This document shows positions 5,687-12,993 of a DNA stretch of 13,899 bases, one piece after another (position 1 is the stretch's first letter; each line of letters starts with the position of its first letter). Under the pieces are notes generated by a model. That model saw only the letters and a program-made list of their open reading frames with translations, ran no database searches and was not told the DNA's origin. A program made the position numbers and the translations under genes. The stretch covers positions 1 through 13,899 of the forward strand of contig JAITHR010000282.1 of the NCBI GenBank assembly GCA_031279895.1, written 5' to 3'. The stretch is from Spirochaetaceae bacterium. Lineage in GTDB: Bacteria > Spirochaetota > Spirochaetia > Treponematales > Breznakiellaceae.

Positions 5687-7351
5687 TTATTCACCTGTCA
5701 ATGCCCCTTTTGCCTTGCCCAAAAGGTTTTTCCCAAAAGCGTTCATCGAAGCAAGTCCGGCAGTTTTCACATCGAAGTAGCCGAAGTTATCCAGAACACC
5801 GTGAATTTCTTCCAGTTTTTCCAACGGAAGGTCAAAGTTCAAAATCCATTCGATTCTAGACTGCCCATCGGAACTCTTCGTTTTGGTTTCATCAAATCCC
5901 GCCATGACAATCGGACGGTATTTTTGTTGCGTCGGTTTGCTGGTCAATTCATCAAAACGAGTCTTGTTGAGTTTTTGTGGGAGTTTGGCTATAACTGCTT
6001 CTTTTTCCGCATTAGCCATGCGTCCGCTCACCGTCAAAGTGCCCTGAGCAAGCATTAAAAGCTGCGTTTTCAGTTTTTGGATATGGATTGCAGTAACTTG
6101 TCCTTTTGACAATTCCGCTGACAATTTTACTGCAATATAATTTACGTCCTCGATGAGAAAATTGAGGGCTTTTTGTGAGTTGCGGATAATACCTTGAAGC
6201 ATAAGCTCACGCTTGCCATTTGCCTCGATTTCATTAATACCGGTTAAGTATTTAACGCCTTTAAACGCGGCAAAGCCAAGCCCCGCAGCGATTGCGAGCG
6301 GTAAAAAACTTCCAAAAAGAAGCAATTGACCGCCGATTATCCACATTGATCCGGAAAAAAACAAGGTCGCCGCTGGAACGCCGACAGCTACGCCTTTTGC
6401 CATAAGGTCTTTGAACGTGTTCTCAATTTGTTTATCAGTTTGCCGTTGTTTGATAATTTCTTCATCAGTTTTGAATTTTTCAAAGAAAAATTCAATTTGC
6501 GCATCGGTGACATCAAGCAGTTTTTGGAGTTCTTTCAGAAAAGAATCATTGGACCACCGCGAAAAATCACAATCGTCCTTTTCAGTTTCCCTGATTCTGA
6601 ACAACCCGATGACATCCTGCATCAGCGATTTCTGCAATTCCACAAGGCTGCCTTCATCAACATTTGCACAAAGAAACTTGACCAGTGACGCGTTGTCTTC
6701 AAGACTGGCAGTGTCCATGATGTATTGGCGCAAAATGAAACGATTTTCATTGTCAATATTGTTACGAACAATGATGCCGATTATTTCGGCATACTCTTTA
6801 TTGTTGACAGTCTCCCTGTCAGAATGCAGATAGTTGGTGACAATTTTAATATATGCCATTCTCACGGCAATATCCATATCTGACAATGATTGCAATTGAT
6901 GTGAAGTTTGGAAACTTCCTTCTTCACCGCCCTCCGCGATAATGGCATCAAGCAGTTCGGAAAATTTGTCATGCCCGAAGGACGGGTCTTGAATGTTCAG
7001 AATGATTTGTCCGTCTTTGCCGAAAACATCAACGATTTTTGTCGTTGTTACCTTTCCTTTTTCATCGGTCTTTTCGATGATTTTATGTTCCGATTTTGAT
7101 ATGTCTTTATAGGAAATTGCCACCGGCTTTGCAGATCCCCGGTAATAAAGCGTATCTCCGGTAAACACAAGTCCTTTAGCGCTTCCGAGGATAGTCGTCG
7201 TATCCACAATGGCAACGATTAGGCCCGGATCAATACCCGTGGCAATAGACGTGACGGCATTATTGAGTTTCTTTTCCTCAATGACTGGCGCGATATAAAC
7301 TCTGCTTCCCAGAGCTTTAGCGCCATCTTTGATAATTTGTTCAACTGACAT
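5687..7351 (-). CDS. 554-residue PH-like / TerB-like membrane protein of the accessory island
   Basis: Segments in order: a beta-rich N-terminal domain at about 35-145 (GLIVAIVDTTTILGSAKGLV, FTGDTLYYRG, then alternating strands) that looks like a bacterial PH/short-PH fold; a helical domain at about 155-290 (DMDIAVRMAYIKIVTNYLHS, DRETVNNKEYAEIIG) reminiscent of the TerB/tellurite-resistance fold; a membrane hairpin at about 318-366 (GVPAATLFFSG...LLLFGSFLPLAIAAGLG); and a helical, charged C-terminal part to 554. The domain names are by pattern only. PH-like plus TerB-like plus membrane segments suggests an envelope stress or defence sensor, with the 522-aa protein as partner. The start at 7351 has AGGGGG six bases upstream. 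A composite palindrome lies about 30-58 bases upstream. Intact; AT-richer than the chromosome around it. Confidence 0.8.
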   Translation of the reverse strand: MSVEQIIKDGAKALGSRVYIAPVIEEKKLNNAVTSIATGIDPGLIVAIVDTTTILGSAKGLVFTGDTLYYRGSAKPVAISYKDISKSEHKIIEKTDEKGKVTTTKIVDVFGKDGQIILNIQDPSFGHDKFSELLDAIIAEGGEEGSFQTSHQLQSLSDMDIAVRMAYIKIVTNYLHSDRETVNNKEYAEIIGIIVRNNIDNENRFILRQYIMDTASLEDNASLVKFLCANVDEGSLVELQKSLMQDVIGLFRIRETEKDDCDFSRWSNDSFLKELQKLLDVTDAQIEFFFEKFKTDEEIIKQRQTDKQIENTFKDLMAKGVAVGVPAATLFFSGSMWIIGGQLLLFGSFLPLAIAAGLGFAAFKGVKYLTGINEIEANGKRELMLQGIIRNSQKALNFLIEDVNYIAVKLSAELSKGQVTAIHIQKLKTQLLMLAQGTLTVSGRMANAEKEAVIAKLPQKLNKTRFDELTSKPTQQKYRPIVMAGFDETKTKSSDGQSRIEWILNFDLPLEKLEEIHGVLDNFGYFDVKTAGLASMNAFGKNLLGKAKGALTGE

Positions 7352-7380
7352 ATTTGTCCCCCTGTCGTAATGTTAAGTTT

Positions 7381-7409
7381 ATAATCCACAGGTAAAAACC
7401 TGAAATTAT
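7381..7409. promoter_or_regulatory. Composite inverted repeat, candidate operator
   Basis: The arms are ATAAT (7381-7385) and ATTAT (7405-7409) outside, CAGGT (7389-7393) and ACCTG (7398-7402) inside, with a four-A centre on the plus strand. It lies between the end of the WYL regulator and the 554-aa gene. On the minus strand its edge includes the -10-like TATAAA. It is a plausible binding site for the WYL regulator. Confidence 0.4.
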
Positions 7410-7423
7410 CATAACCGCTCAAA

Positions 7424-8426
7424 TCATTCATACATCCCCCGCACCTTCTCCGCCTCTGACTTCACCATGTCTACCAGCTCTGCCGGTCCCAGTGCCTTTA
7501 CCATGCGGCCCTGACCCAGAACCCAGCGCAAAACTTCCGGCATCTGGGTCGTGGTAAACTTCACATACACCGAACCGTCATCATTGGACCTGACTTCCTG
7601 CGTACTGTGCCACTGCCGGTCAAGGGCGTAGGTCACAATTTCCTTACTTATCAACAATTCCACCATATATGGAGTGCGGAACGAGGCCCACACTCCTATT
7701 TCTTTGTCAAAATACGCTTCCGGTTTAAAATCAGCGGGAATTCCAAAATTCTGTTTGGTCATTTTGACGTTTTTCATTCGGGAAAAAGAGAACAATCGTA
7801 GCTCCTGCCTCTTATGGCAGAAGCCGATGAAATACCAGTTACCGCTCTGGCTGACAGCGTGATAGGGGGTCGGCCATTCGGAATGTGTAGTTGCTTTGTT
7901 CAAGGGACCGGTATTCAAAACAGACGGTCTGGTGTTGTTTTAACGCCTTGAAAACTGTCTTAAATACCTCCAGATGTATCATTCCTGCATGGCCAGGAAT
8001 AAAAGTCATCTGCCTGGTCAAAAAGTTCGCTTGCACATTAACATTATCCGGTAGGCATTGGACGATTTTTCCAAAGATGTTTCGCAAGTCCTTTTCAAGA
8101 GGGGTATTCCGGTACTCCTCAAGCATCCGGTCGAACAAAGCGATGGAAAATAACTCCCCTTCGGTGAGGGGGACACTTTTGATGAAGAAGTTCGGTTCGG
8201 TGTAGTAGTAGCCCCGGCGGGCGGGACTATACTTGATGGGCGCTCCGTACATAGCCCGCATATACTCGATGTCCCGCTGGATGGTCCGGGAATTGACCTC
8301 GGCAAGGGCGGCCAGGCTGTCCGTGTTAGGGTACTTCCCGACCCTGATAGCCTCGTCTATCACCAAGAGACGCCTTGCTCTTACTTTTTGCTCATTGGAG
8401 CGTATTCCACTACTCATATCTTCCAA
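7424..8426 (-). pseudogene. HTH-WYL transcriptional regulator with a +1 frameshift
   Basis: Two overlapping frames make one protein of about 330 residues. The first (8426 to 7839) has an N-terminal winged helix (RARRLLVIDEAIRVGKYPNT, LAALAEVNSRTIQRDIEYMR, RRGYYYTEP) and the beginning of a WYL domain (TVCFEYRSLEQSNYTFRMAD). The second (7918 to 7424) continues with PYHAVSQSGNWYFIGFCHKR, RLFSFSRMKNVKMT and a C-terminal ligand/oligomer part. The join is at a run of five C on the minus strand (G5 at 7865-7869): four would give ADPYHAV in one frame. WYL regulators often control phage-defence islands, and this gene heads the island. The start is either TTG at 8426 or ATG at 8417. The extra base could be a real lesion, a switchable tract, or a sequencing error; if an error, the gene is intact. 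Confidence 0.85.
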
Positions 8427-8461
8427 TTTACAACTCTTGCTACGTCAAATAATGTCGCAAC

Positions 8462-8471
8462 AGAATATTCT
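8462..8471. promoter_or_regulatory. Perfect 10-bp palindrome upstream of the WYL regulator
   Basis: AGAATATTCT lies 36-45 bases before the TTG start at 8426. On the minus strand it sits between a possible -35 (TTTACT) and -10 (CATTAT) 18 bases apart. It could be an autoregulatory site, but short AT palindromes occur by chance. Confidence 0.25.
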
Positions 8472-8669
8472 CAGTAAAATTCCCCTGAATTTTGGGACAA
8501 GTTTGGACTCCCAGAGCTTCCGCTCCTATCCTGACAATCAATCAATATACCCAGCCAATCAGATTAATTGAACACAATAGTTAATTATATTGACCATTTA
8601 GATGTTTGTAAAGTGGGTAATATTTTGGTTCAATAGACTTGAATAGACAGGTTAACAGGATGCAAAATT

Positions 8670-8774
8670 ATGGAAAAACAGAAATCAAACGGCCTCCTGG
8701 TTGTTCCACAGATACTCGCAGACAAAATCTTTCATGGGGCGCAACCACGCCCGGACAGCCGCCAGCTGTTTTAA
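8670..8774 (+). CDS. 34-residue ORF at the island/repeat border
   Basis: The product is MEKQKSNGLLVVPQILADKI followed by FHGAQPRPDSRQLF. It starts ten bases after an AGG in an AT-rich stretch and stops at the edge of repeat copy D. TTGACC (near 8610) and TAATAT (near 8628) upstream look promoter-like but are spaced too far apart. Its early codons look protein-like rather than repeat-like. It may be a small gene or the front end of one truncated by the repeat. The rest of 8427-8669 is AT-rich and I see no other gene there. Confidence 0.3.
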   Translation: MEKQKSNGLLVVPQILADKIFHGAQPRPDSRQLF

Positions 8775-8963
8775 ACGGCTTCTGGCGCCGCGCCCCGAAC
8801 AACGACCAACCCCTTACTACGCACAACAACGCACGACTCCCGAACCGCGACCGGCTGCGCGAAGCGTAGCCGCGCCTAAGTAGCAAACAGTGAAGTAACC
8901 GGACACGGTGTTGCACCACTTGGAAGCAACAGGCGGCCATGCTAGAACAGCCGGAGGCTGCGG
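8775..8963 (-). repeat. Mosaic intergenic repeat, copy D
   Basis: It is the cleanest copy, with the core GGTGTTGCACC at 8907-8917, the GCGCGAAGCGTAGCCGCGC palindrome near 8859-8877 and AACAGCCGGAGGCTGCGG at 8946-8963. It begins immediately after the stop codon of the minus-strand gene that ends at 8965, so its CAGCC-TCC-GGCTG hairpin could act as that gene's terminator. On the minus strand it holds an open frame beginning MAACCFQVVQHRVRLLHCLL that also appears in copies A and F. Confidence 0.9.
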
Positions 8964-8964
8964 G

Positions 8965-9630
8965 TTAAGAGGGGAGAATGGCGATGATGTCGCTCCAGGG
9001 GCCGGTTTCCATGTCGGCGTTCACGAAACGCGCCGCCGCATACACCCCCCGGCACTGCGGCGGAAGACTGATAGTGTACACCCGCCGGCGCGTACCTACC
9101 ACCACGGGTAGGCTTTCGGCGCACTGCGGCACCACGAGCATCTCGTCAACCCTGCCGGAAATCTCGTCCACCAGCACACCGTAGGCAAAGTCGACATGAT
9201 GGAGCAGGTGCGGGTCCGCATTCGGCGCAACCGGCGCGACTTTGACCTGTACCTCTTGCTTGTCAATAAGGCTTAACGTAATCCGCGGGGAAAAGTCCGG
9301 CGCCGCGCTGCCGGAAGCGGTGAGCAGGAGGGCGATTTCGTCCGCTTCGGTGAGCGGCGGAGACACGAAAAAACGCTCCCTCGTAAGGTGCATCTTCTCC
9401 TCAAGCGGATTAAACGCCACGCGGCAGAGCGCGTTCAGCACCTCGGTGCGCTCCTCTGACCTTTTCGCCCGCTCAAGCGCCACTTCCGCCAGAAAAATAA
9501 GCGCCTCAAACTCCGCGCTATGAGTCCGGGGTATCCCCCATGAATCGCCTTCCTGCCGCATCTTCTCCAGCCAGACCTTCGCCATACACAAAATACCGTC
9601 ACGGGAACCGGGTAGCCAGTCTGTTCTCAT
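8965..9630 (-). CDS. Conserved hypothetical protein, MRTDWLPG family
   Basis: The product has 221 residues and starts MRTDWLPGSRDGILCMAKVW. The frame extends upstream to a TTG at 9654, but the ATG at 9630 has AAAGGAG eight bases before it and matches the way I recall this family beginning. The N-terminal half is helical (WGIPRTHSAEFEALIFLAEV, then ALERAKRSEERTEV, then EEKMHLTRERFFVSPPLTEA); the C-terminal half is beta-rich and sandwich-like (HHVDFAYGVLVDEIS, RRRVYTISLPPQCRGVYAAA, WSDIIAILPS). I recall related proteins in treponemes, often in several copies per genome, with no assigned function. There is no signal peptide or membrane helix. It stops directly against repeat copy D. Confidence 0.85.
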   Translation of the reverse strand: MRTDWLPGSRDGILCMAKVWLEKMRQEGDSWGIPRTHSAEFEALIFLAEVALERAKRSEERTEVLNALCRVAFNPLEEKMHLTRERFFVSPPLTEADEIALLLTASGSAAPDFSPRITLSLIDKQEVQVKVAPVAPNADPHLLHHVDFAYGVLVDEISGRVDEMLVVPQCAESLPVVVGTRRRVYTISLPPQCRGVYAAARFVNADMETGPWSDIIAILPS

Positions 9631-9722
9631 ACGAAACGCTCCTTTAATCCCCAAACCAAACCGCCAGCTTGAAGATACTGGTAAAACTTTTATTAGAGCC
9701 TAGTCCGAAACGCGGCGGCGTG

Positions 9723-9990
9723 TCAACCGTCTCCGCCCGCCGGCGGCGGGTGGCACATAAGCGTCCTGTGGCGCGGCTCAAAGCGGACAAAGACTGCTTA
9801 GGAGCGCTGGACGGGACGCTGCCGGAACCGTCGGAGACGGGCCGGAGGCTGCCGCGCACAACAACGCACGGCTCCCGAACCGCGACAGGCGGCGCGAAGC
9901 GTAGCCGCGCCTCAACAGCAGCCAGACTGCTCACCGGACACGGTGTTGCACTACTTGGAAACAACAGGCGGCCATGCTGTGCCACCCCCG
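9723..9990 (-). repeat. Mosaic intergenic repeat, copy E
   Basis: The region between the divergent 9630 and cobQ starts is mostly repeat. Landmarks are CGCCGGCGGCGGG near 9740, CGTCGGAGACGGGCCGGAGG near 9829, CGGCGCGAAGCGTAGCCGCG near 9891 and a core with one change at 9942-9952. The frame open in copies A, D and F is closed here by TGA after GTCCGG, as in copy C. At 9655-9722 I see no gene, only the upstream region of the 9630 gene. Confidence 0.8.
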
Positions 9991-10027
9991 CTGGGGGATT
10001 GACCGGCCCGCGGGTTTCGGATAGGCT
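9985..10027 (+). promoter_or_regulatory. cobQ promoter with upstream C5/G5 hairpin
   Basis: -35 TTGACC (9999-10004), a 17-base spacer and a weaker -10 TAGGCT (10022-10027) lie ten bases before the GTG start. CCCCC-GCT-GGGGG (9985-9997) forms a tight stem just upstream of the -35. I see no cobalamin-riboswitch layout; the leader would be only a few bases long. Confidence 0.5.
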
Positions 10028-10037
10028 CTGACCCATT

Positions 10038-11528
10038 GTGGCAAAGACCATTATGATACAGGGAACCGCCTCCAATGTGGGAAAAAGCCTCATTGTCGCG
10101 GCGCTCTGCCGGATTTTCAAACAGGACGGATACCGCGTCGCGCCGTTCAAGGCGCAAAACATGGCGCTTAACTCGTATATCACCGAAGACGGGCTTGAAA
10201 TGGGAAGGGCGCAGGTGGTGCAGGCGGAAGCCGCGGGCATCGCGCCGCTGGTTGACATGAACCCCGTGCTCCTCAAGCCCACAAGCGATACGAAAGCCCA
10301 GGTCATCGTCCACGGCGAAGTCTTCGACAACCTCTCAGCCGCGGATTATTACGCCTACAAACAAACCCTGGCCCCGAAAATACAAGACTCCTTTGAGAGG
10401 CTCAACGCGGACTTCGACATACTGGTCATCGAGGGCGCCGGAAGTCCGGCGGAGATTAACCTTCGGGAAAACGACATCGTGAATATGCACGTGGCGCGAC
10501 TTGCCGGAGCGCCGGTCATCCTCGCCGGGGACATTGACCGCGGCGGCGTGTTTGCCGCGATTGCCGGCACCCTCCTCCTCTTTACCCCGGAAGAGCGGCG
10601 CTTTGTCAAAGGGCTTCTTATTAACAAGTTCCGCGGGAACAGGGCGCTCCTCGAAAGCGGCCTGCGTAAAATCGAAGAGATAGCCTGTGTTCCGGTTCTG
10701 GGGGTGGTTCCCTACCTGTCCGTTGATATTGACGACGAGGACAGCCTCTCGGAACGCTTCCGGCACCGGGACGCGCCCGCGCCGGTGGTTGACATCGCGG
10801 TGCTGCGCCTCCCGCATATCGCCAACTTTACCGACTTTAACGCGCTCAGCCGCATCCCGGGCGCGGGGGTCCGGTATGTTGACCGTCCCGACCGTCTGGG
10901 AAACCCCGATCTCCTGGTCATTCCCGGCACCAAGAACACCATGGCTGACCTGGCGTGGTTGCGGAAAACCGGCTTTGAAAAGCCCGTGAAGACCCTCCAT
11001 TATCAGGCGGGGAAGCCGGTGTTCGGCATCTGCGGGGGGTATCAGATGCTGGGGAAACGACTCTCCGACCCCTGCGGGGTGGAACACGGCGGCGAAATGG
11101 AAGGGCTGGGCCTTCTCAACGCGGAAACCGTTTTCACCAGGGAAAAGGTGCGCACCCGCGCAGCCGGCGTGTTCGCGCCGCTTACCGGTATTCTCGCGCC
11201 CCTCTCCGGCAGACCCGTAGAGGGGTACGAGGTACACATGGGCCTTACCGACACGTTTCACGCGCCGCCTGTGGTCTACTGTAACGGGAAAGCTGACGGG
11301 GCGTTTCAGGACAACGTATACGGCGCGTATATGCACGGCATCTTCGACCTGGAGGGCGAGGCGCTCTTCCACGCCTTGCGGGAAGCCAAAGGCGCGCCGC
11401 GCCCGAAGGACGGGGAACTTACGAGTTTCCACGATTATAAAGAGGCCCAGTACGACGCGCTCGCGGACGGCGTGAGAACTCATGTTGACCTGGGGAAAAT
11501 CTACGCGATCCTTGAGGAAGGGGTATAA
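10038..11528 (+). CDS. cobQ: Cobyric acid synthase (adenosylcobyric acid synthase, glutamine-hydrolysing)
   Basis: It amidates side chains b, d, e and g of adenosylcobyrinic a,c-diamide using ATP and glutamine. The N-terminal synthetase half opens MAKTIMIQGTASNVGKS, with its P-loop-like GTASNVGKS, followed by FKAQNMALNSYITEDGLEMG and LVIEGAGSPAEINL. The C-terminal class-I-like glutamine amidotransferase half has the nucleophile Cys332 in FGICGGYQML and His433 in GAYMHGIFD. The length of 496 residues is normal. The start is GTG at 10038, chosen because the family begins MAKTIMIQGT; an ATG five codons later is possible. Cytoplasmic. cobO follows after ten bases. It is GC-rich like the rest of the chromosome and intact. 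Confidence 0.96.
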   Translation: MAKTIMIQGTASNVGKSLIVAALCRIFKQDGYRVAPFKAQNMALNSYITEDGLEMGRAQVVQAEAAGIAPLVDMNPVLLKPTSDTKAQVIVHGEVFDNLSAADYYAYKQTLAPKIQDSFERLNADFDILVIEGAGSPAEINLRENDIVNMHVARLAGAPVILAGDIDRGGVFAAIAGTLLLFTPEERRFVKGLLINKFRGNRALLESGLRKIEEIACVPVLGVVPYLSVDIDDEDSLSERFRHRDAPAPVVDIAVLRLPHIANFTDFNALSRIPGAGVRYVDRPDRLGNPDLLVIPGTKNTMADLAWLRKTGFEKPVKTLHYQAGKPVFGICGGYQMLGKRLSDPCGVEHGGEMEGLGLLNAETVFTREKVRTRAAGVFAPLTGILAPLSGRPVEGYEVHMGLTDTFHAPPVVYCNGKADGAFQDNVYGAYMHGIFDLEGEALFHALREAKGAPRPKDGELTSFHDYKEAQYDALADGVRTHVDLGKIYAILEEGV

Positions 11529-11538
11529 AGAGGCATAT

Positions 11539-12060
11539 ATGGCGGGACTCATTCACGTCTATACCGGCGACGGTAAAGGCAAAACCACCGCGGCGGCGGG
11601 CCTGTGCGCCCGGGCCAGAGGAAGGGATAAAACCGTGGTGTTCTCCCAGTTCCTGAAAAGCGGCGTTACCGGCGAGGTGGCGTCCCTTGAGAGGCTGGGG
11701 GCGCTGGTTATCCGGTCGGACCTGCGCTTCGGCTTTACCCACGAGATGGACGCGGAAACCGGCGCGGCGTGTCGGGAGGAGCAGGAGCGGCTTTTTTCCC
11801 GCATTATTGCCGCGGTGCGGGAGCCCGCGGCGGACCTCCTCGTGCTGGACGAGGTTCTCGACGCGATGAATGCCGGAATGCTCGAAGAGCGCCTCCTCCG
11901 CTCCTTTCTGGAGGGACGGAACGCGGATCTGGAGGTGGTTATCACCGGAAGACGCCCGGGCGCGTGGCTTATGGAAATGGCGGACTACGTTTCTGACGTG
12001 CGAAAAGTGAAACACCCCTTTGACCGGGGGGTGGCGGCGCGTATCGGGATTGAAAGATGA
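11539..12060 (+). CDS. cobO: Cob(I)yrinic acid a,c-diamide adenosyltransferase (CobO/BtuR family)
   Basis: It transfers the 5'-deoxyadenosyl group of ATP to cob(I)alamin-type corrinoids, supplying the adenosylated substrate that CobQ uses. It starts MAGLIHVYTGDGKGKTT, with the Walker-type loop G10-D-G-K-G-K-T-T17 typical of CobO/BtuR, then VVFSQFLKSG, LLVLDEVLDAMNAG and VVITGRRP, in family order. The length of 173 residues is normal. The frame is open to 11482, inside cobQ, but the ATG at 11539 has AGAGG about six bases upstream and gives the family N-terminus. Its stop overlaps the cbiC start in ATGA (12057-12060), implying translational coupling. Confidence 0.94.
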   Translation: MAGLIHVYTGDGKGKTTAAAGLCARARGRDKTVVFSQFLKSGVTGEVASLERLGALVIRSDLRFGFTHEMDAETGAACREEQERLFSRIIAAVREPAADLLVLDEVLDAMNAGMLEERLLRSFLEGRNADLEVVITGRRPGAWLMEMADYVSDVRKVKHPFDRGVAARIGIER

Positions 12061-12704
12061 CCTACACGGACCCCCAGGAGATAGAGCAGCGCAGTTTTGA
12101 GATTATACGACAGGAACTTGCGCGTCTTGAGGCCGCGGCGGGCCCGCGCCGGCGGGAACTCACCGGCCTTGAGGCCGCGGTGCTGACGCGGGTTATCCAT
12201 ACGAGCGCGGACTTCGACTACTATGAAAATCTGGTGTTTACCCACGACGCGGCGCGGGCCGGGTACGATCTCCTCCGCGCCGGCGCGTGGGTGGTTACCG
12301 ATACCGTGATGGCCTTTTCAGGGATACGCAAACGGAATCTGGAGCGCTACGGCGGGGAGGCGCGGTGTTTCATCGCCGACCGCGACGTGGCGGACGCGGC
12401 GCGTCTCAACGGAGGCACCCGCGCCCGCGCCGGCGTCGACAAGGCCGCGGGGCTTGCGGCGCCGCTCGTCTTTGCCGTGGGGAACGCGCCGACTGCCCTT
12501 ATGCGGATGCGCGAATTATACGACGCGGGACGCTTCTCCCCCCGCATGGTCATAGCCGCGCCTGTGGGCTTTGTCAACGTGGAGGAGTCCAAAGCGCTCT
12601 GCGCCGCGCTGCCGGTTCCCTGCGTCATCGCCTTGGGGAGAAAAGGCGGGAGCGCCGTGGCCGCAGCCGTTATAAACGCCCTCCTTCAGGACTATACGGA
12701 CTAG
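12057..12704 (+). CDS. cbiC: Cobalt-precorrin-8 methylmutase (precorrin-8X methylmutase)
   Basis: It moves the C-11 methyl group to C-12, forming cobyrinic (hydrogenobyrinic) acid in the corrin ring pathway. The catalytic histidine lies in RVIHTSADFDYY (His48). Other family blocks are WVVTDTVMAFSGIRK, VFAVGNAPTAL, PVGFVNVEESK and the glycine-rich GRKGGSAVAAAVINALL near the end. The length of 215 residues is normal. It overlaps cobO by four bases and is the last of three genes in the run; no further cobalamin gene lies in the window, and the downstream neighbour is convergent. With CobO and CobQ it covers non-consecutive steps, so the remaining enzymes must be encoded elsewhere. Whether cobalt is inserted early (CbiC) or late (CobH) cannot be decided here. 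Confidence 0.95.
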   Translation: MTYTDPQEIEQRSFEIIRQELARLEAAAGPRRRELTGLEAAVLTRVIHTSADFDYYENLVFTHDAARAGYDLLRAGAWVVTDTVMAFSGIRKRNLERYGGEARCFIADRDVADAARLNGGTRARAGVDKAAGLAAPLVFAVGNAPTALMRMRELYDAGRFSPRMVIAAPVGFVNVEESKALCAALPVPCVIALGRKGGSAVAAAVINALLQDYTD

Positions 12705-12713
12705 GAGCCCGCA

Positions 12714-12950
12714 TCAGGCGCTCTCCAGGTCATCCATGTCCTCTTCGGCGTCCGGTTCGGGAGCAGCGGCCTTTTTCTCTTTTTTGGGCGCCGGCGGCTT
12801 GGGGCGCGGTATATTGTGCATTTTCGCGGAGGGGTCGTAGTCCGTTATATAGAAGACCATACTCAGGAACAAAAGAAGCGCGACCGTAATCCCGATGACC
12901 TGCCACGAGGTAATGACCTGCACAAGCAGGGTTTTAAGTTCTTCTGACAT
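12714..12950 (-). CDS. Small single-helix membrane protein, unknown function
   Basis: A 78-residue product: a short amphipathic start (MSEELKTLLVQVITSWQ), one transmembrane helix at about 17-37 (VIGITVALLLFLSMVFYI), a Tyr/Asp linker, a Pro/Lys/Ala-rich segment (PRPKPPAPKKEKKAAAP) and an acidic tail (DAEEDMDDLESA). The layout suggests an inner-membrane anchor with a charged cytoplasmic tail. I recall similar short proteins in treponemes without a function. The frame is open 11 codons further up, but that part lacks protein character and overlaps the promoter. It converges on cbiC with only nine bases between the stops, so the two transcripts may interfere. Confidence 0.75.
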   Translation of the reverse strand: MSEELKTLLVQVITSWQVIGITVALLLFLSMVFYITDYDPSAKMHNIPRPKPPAPKKEKKAAAPEPDAEEDMDDLESA

Positions 12951-12987
12951 ACTACAAAAGATACGCCGACCCTCCCCCCTCATTCAA
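12951..12987 (-). promoter_or_regulatory. Promoter of the small membrane protein gene, leaderless arrangement
   Basis: On the minus strand: -35 TTGAAT (12982-12987), an 18-base spacer, -10 TATCTT (12958-12963), then seven bases to the ATG at 12950. There is no Shine-Dalgarno sequence. The promoter lies in the few bases between repeat copy F and the gene. Confidence 0.5.
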
Positions 12988-12993
12988 CCCCCC

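Noticed and set aside
7424..7918. A separate C-terminal WYL gene
   Set aside because: It lacks a start signal, and its first 20 or so residues are an out-of-frame reading of the upstream gene; it is the second half of a frameshifted regulator.
9644..10330. A 228-codon minus-strand frame spanning the cobQ start and copy E
   Set aside because: It mixes cobQ antisense, repeat and spacer, with no recognisable motif.
10335..11552. A 405-codon open frame on the minus strand opposite cobQ
   Set aside because: It is the antisense of a clearly recognisable gene in GC-rich DNA; it has no family motifs and an unlikely composition.
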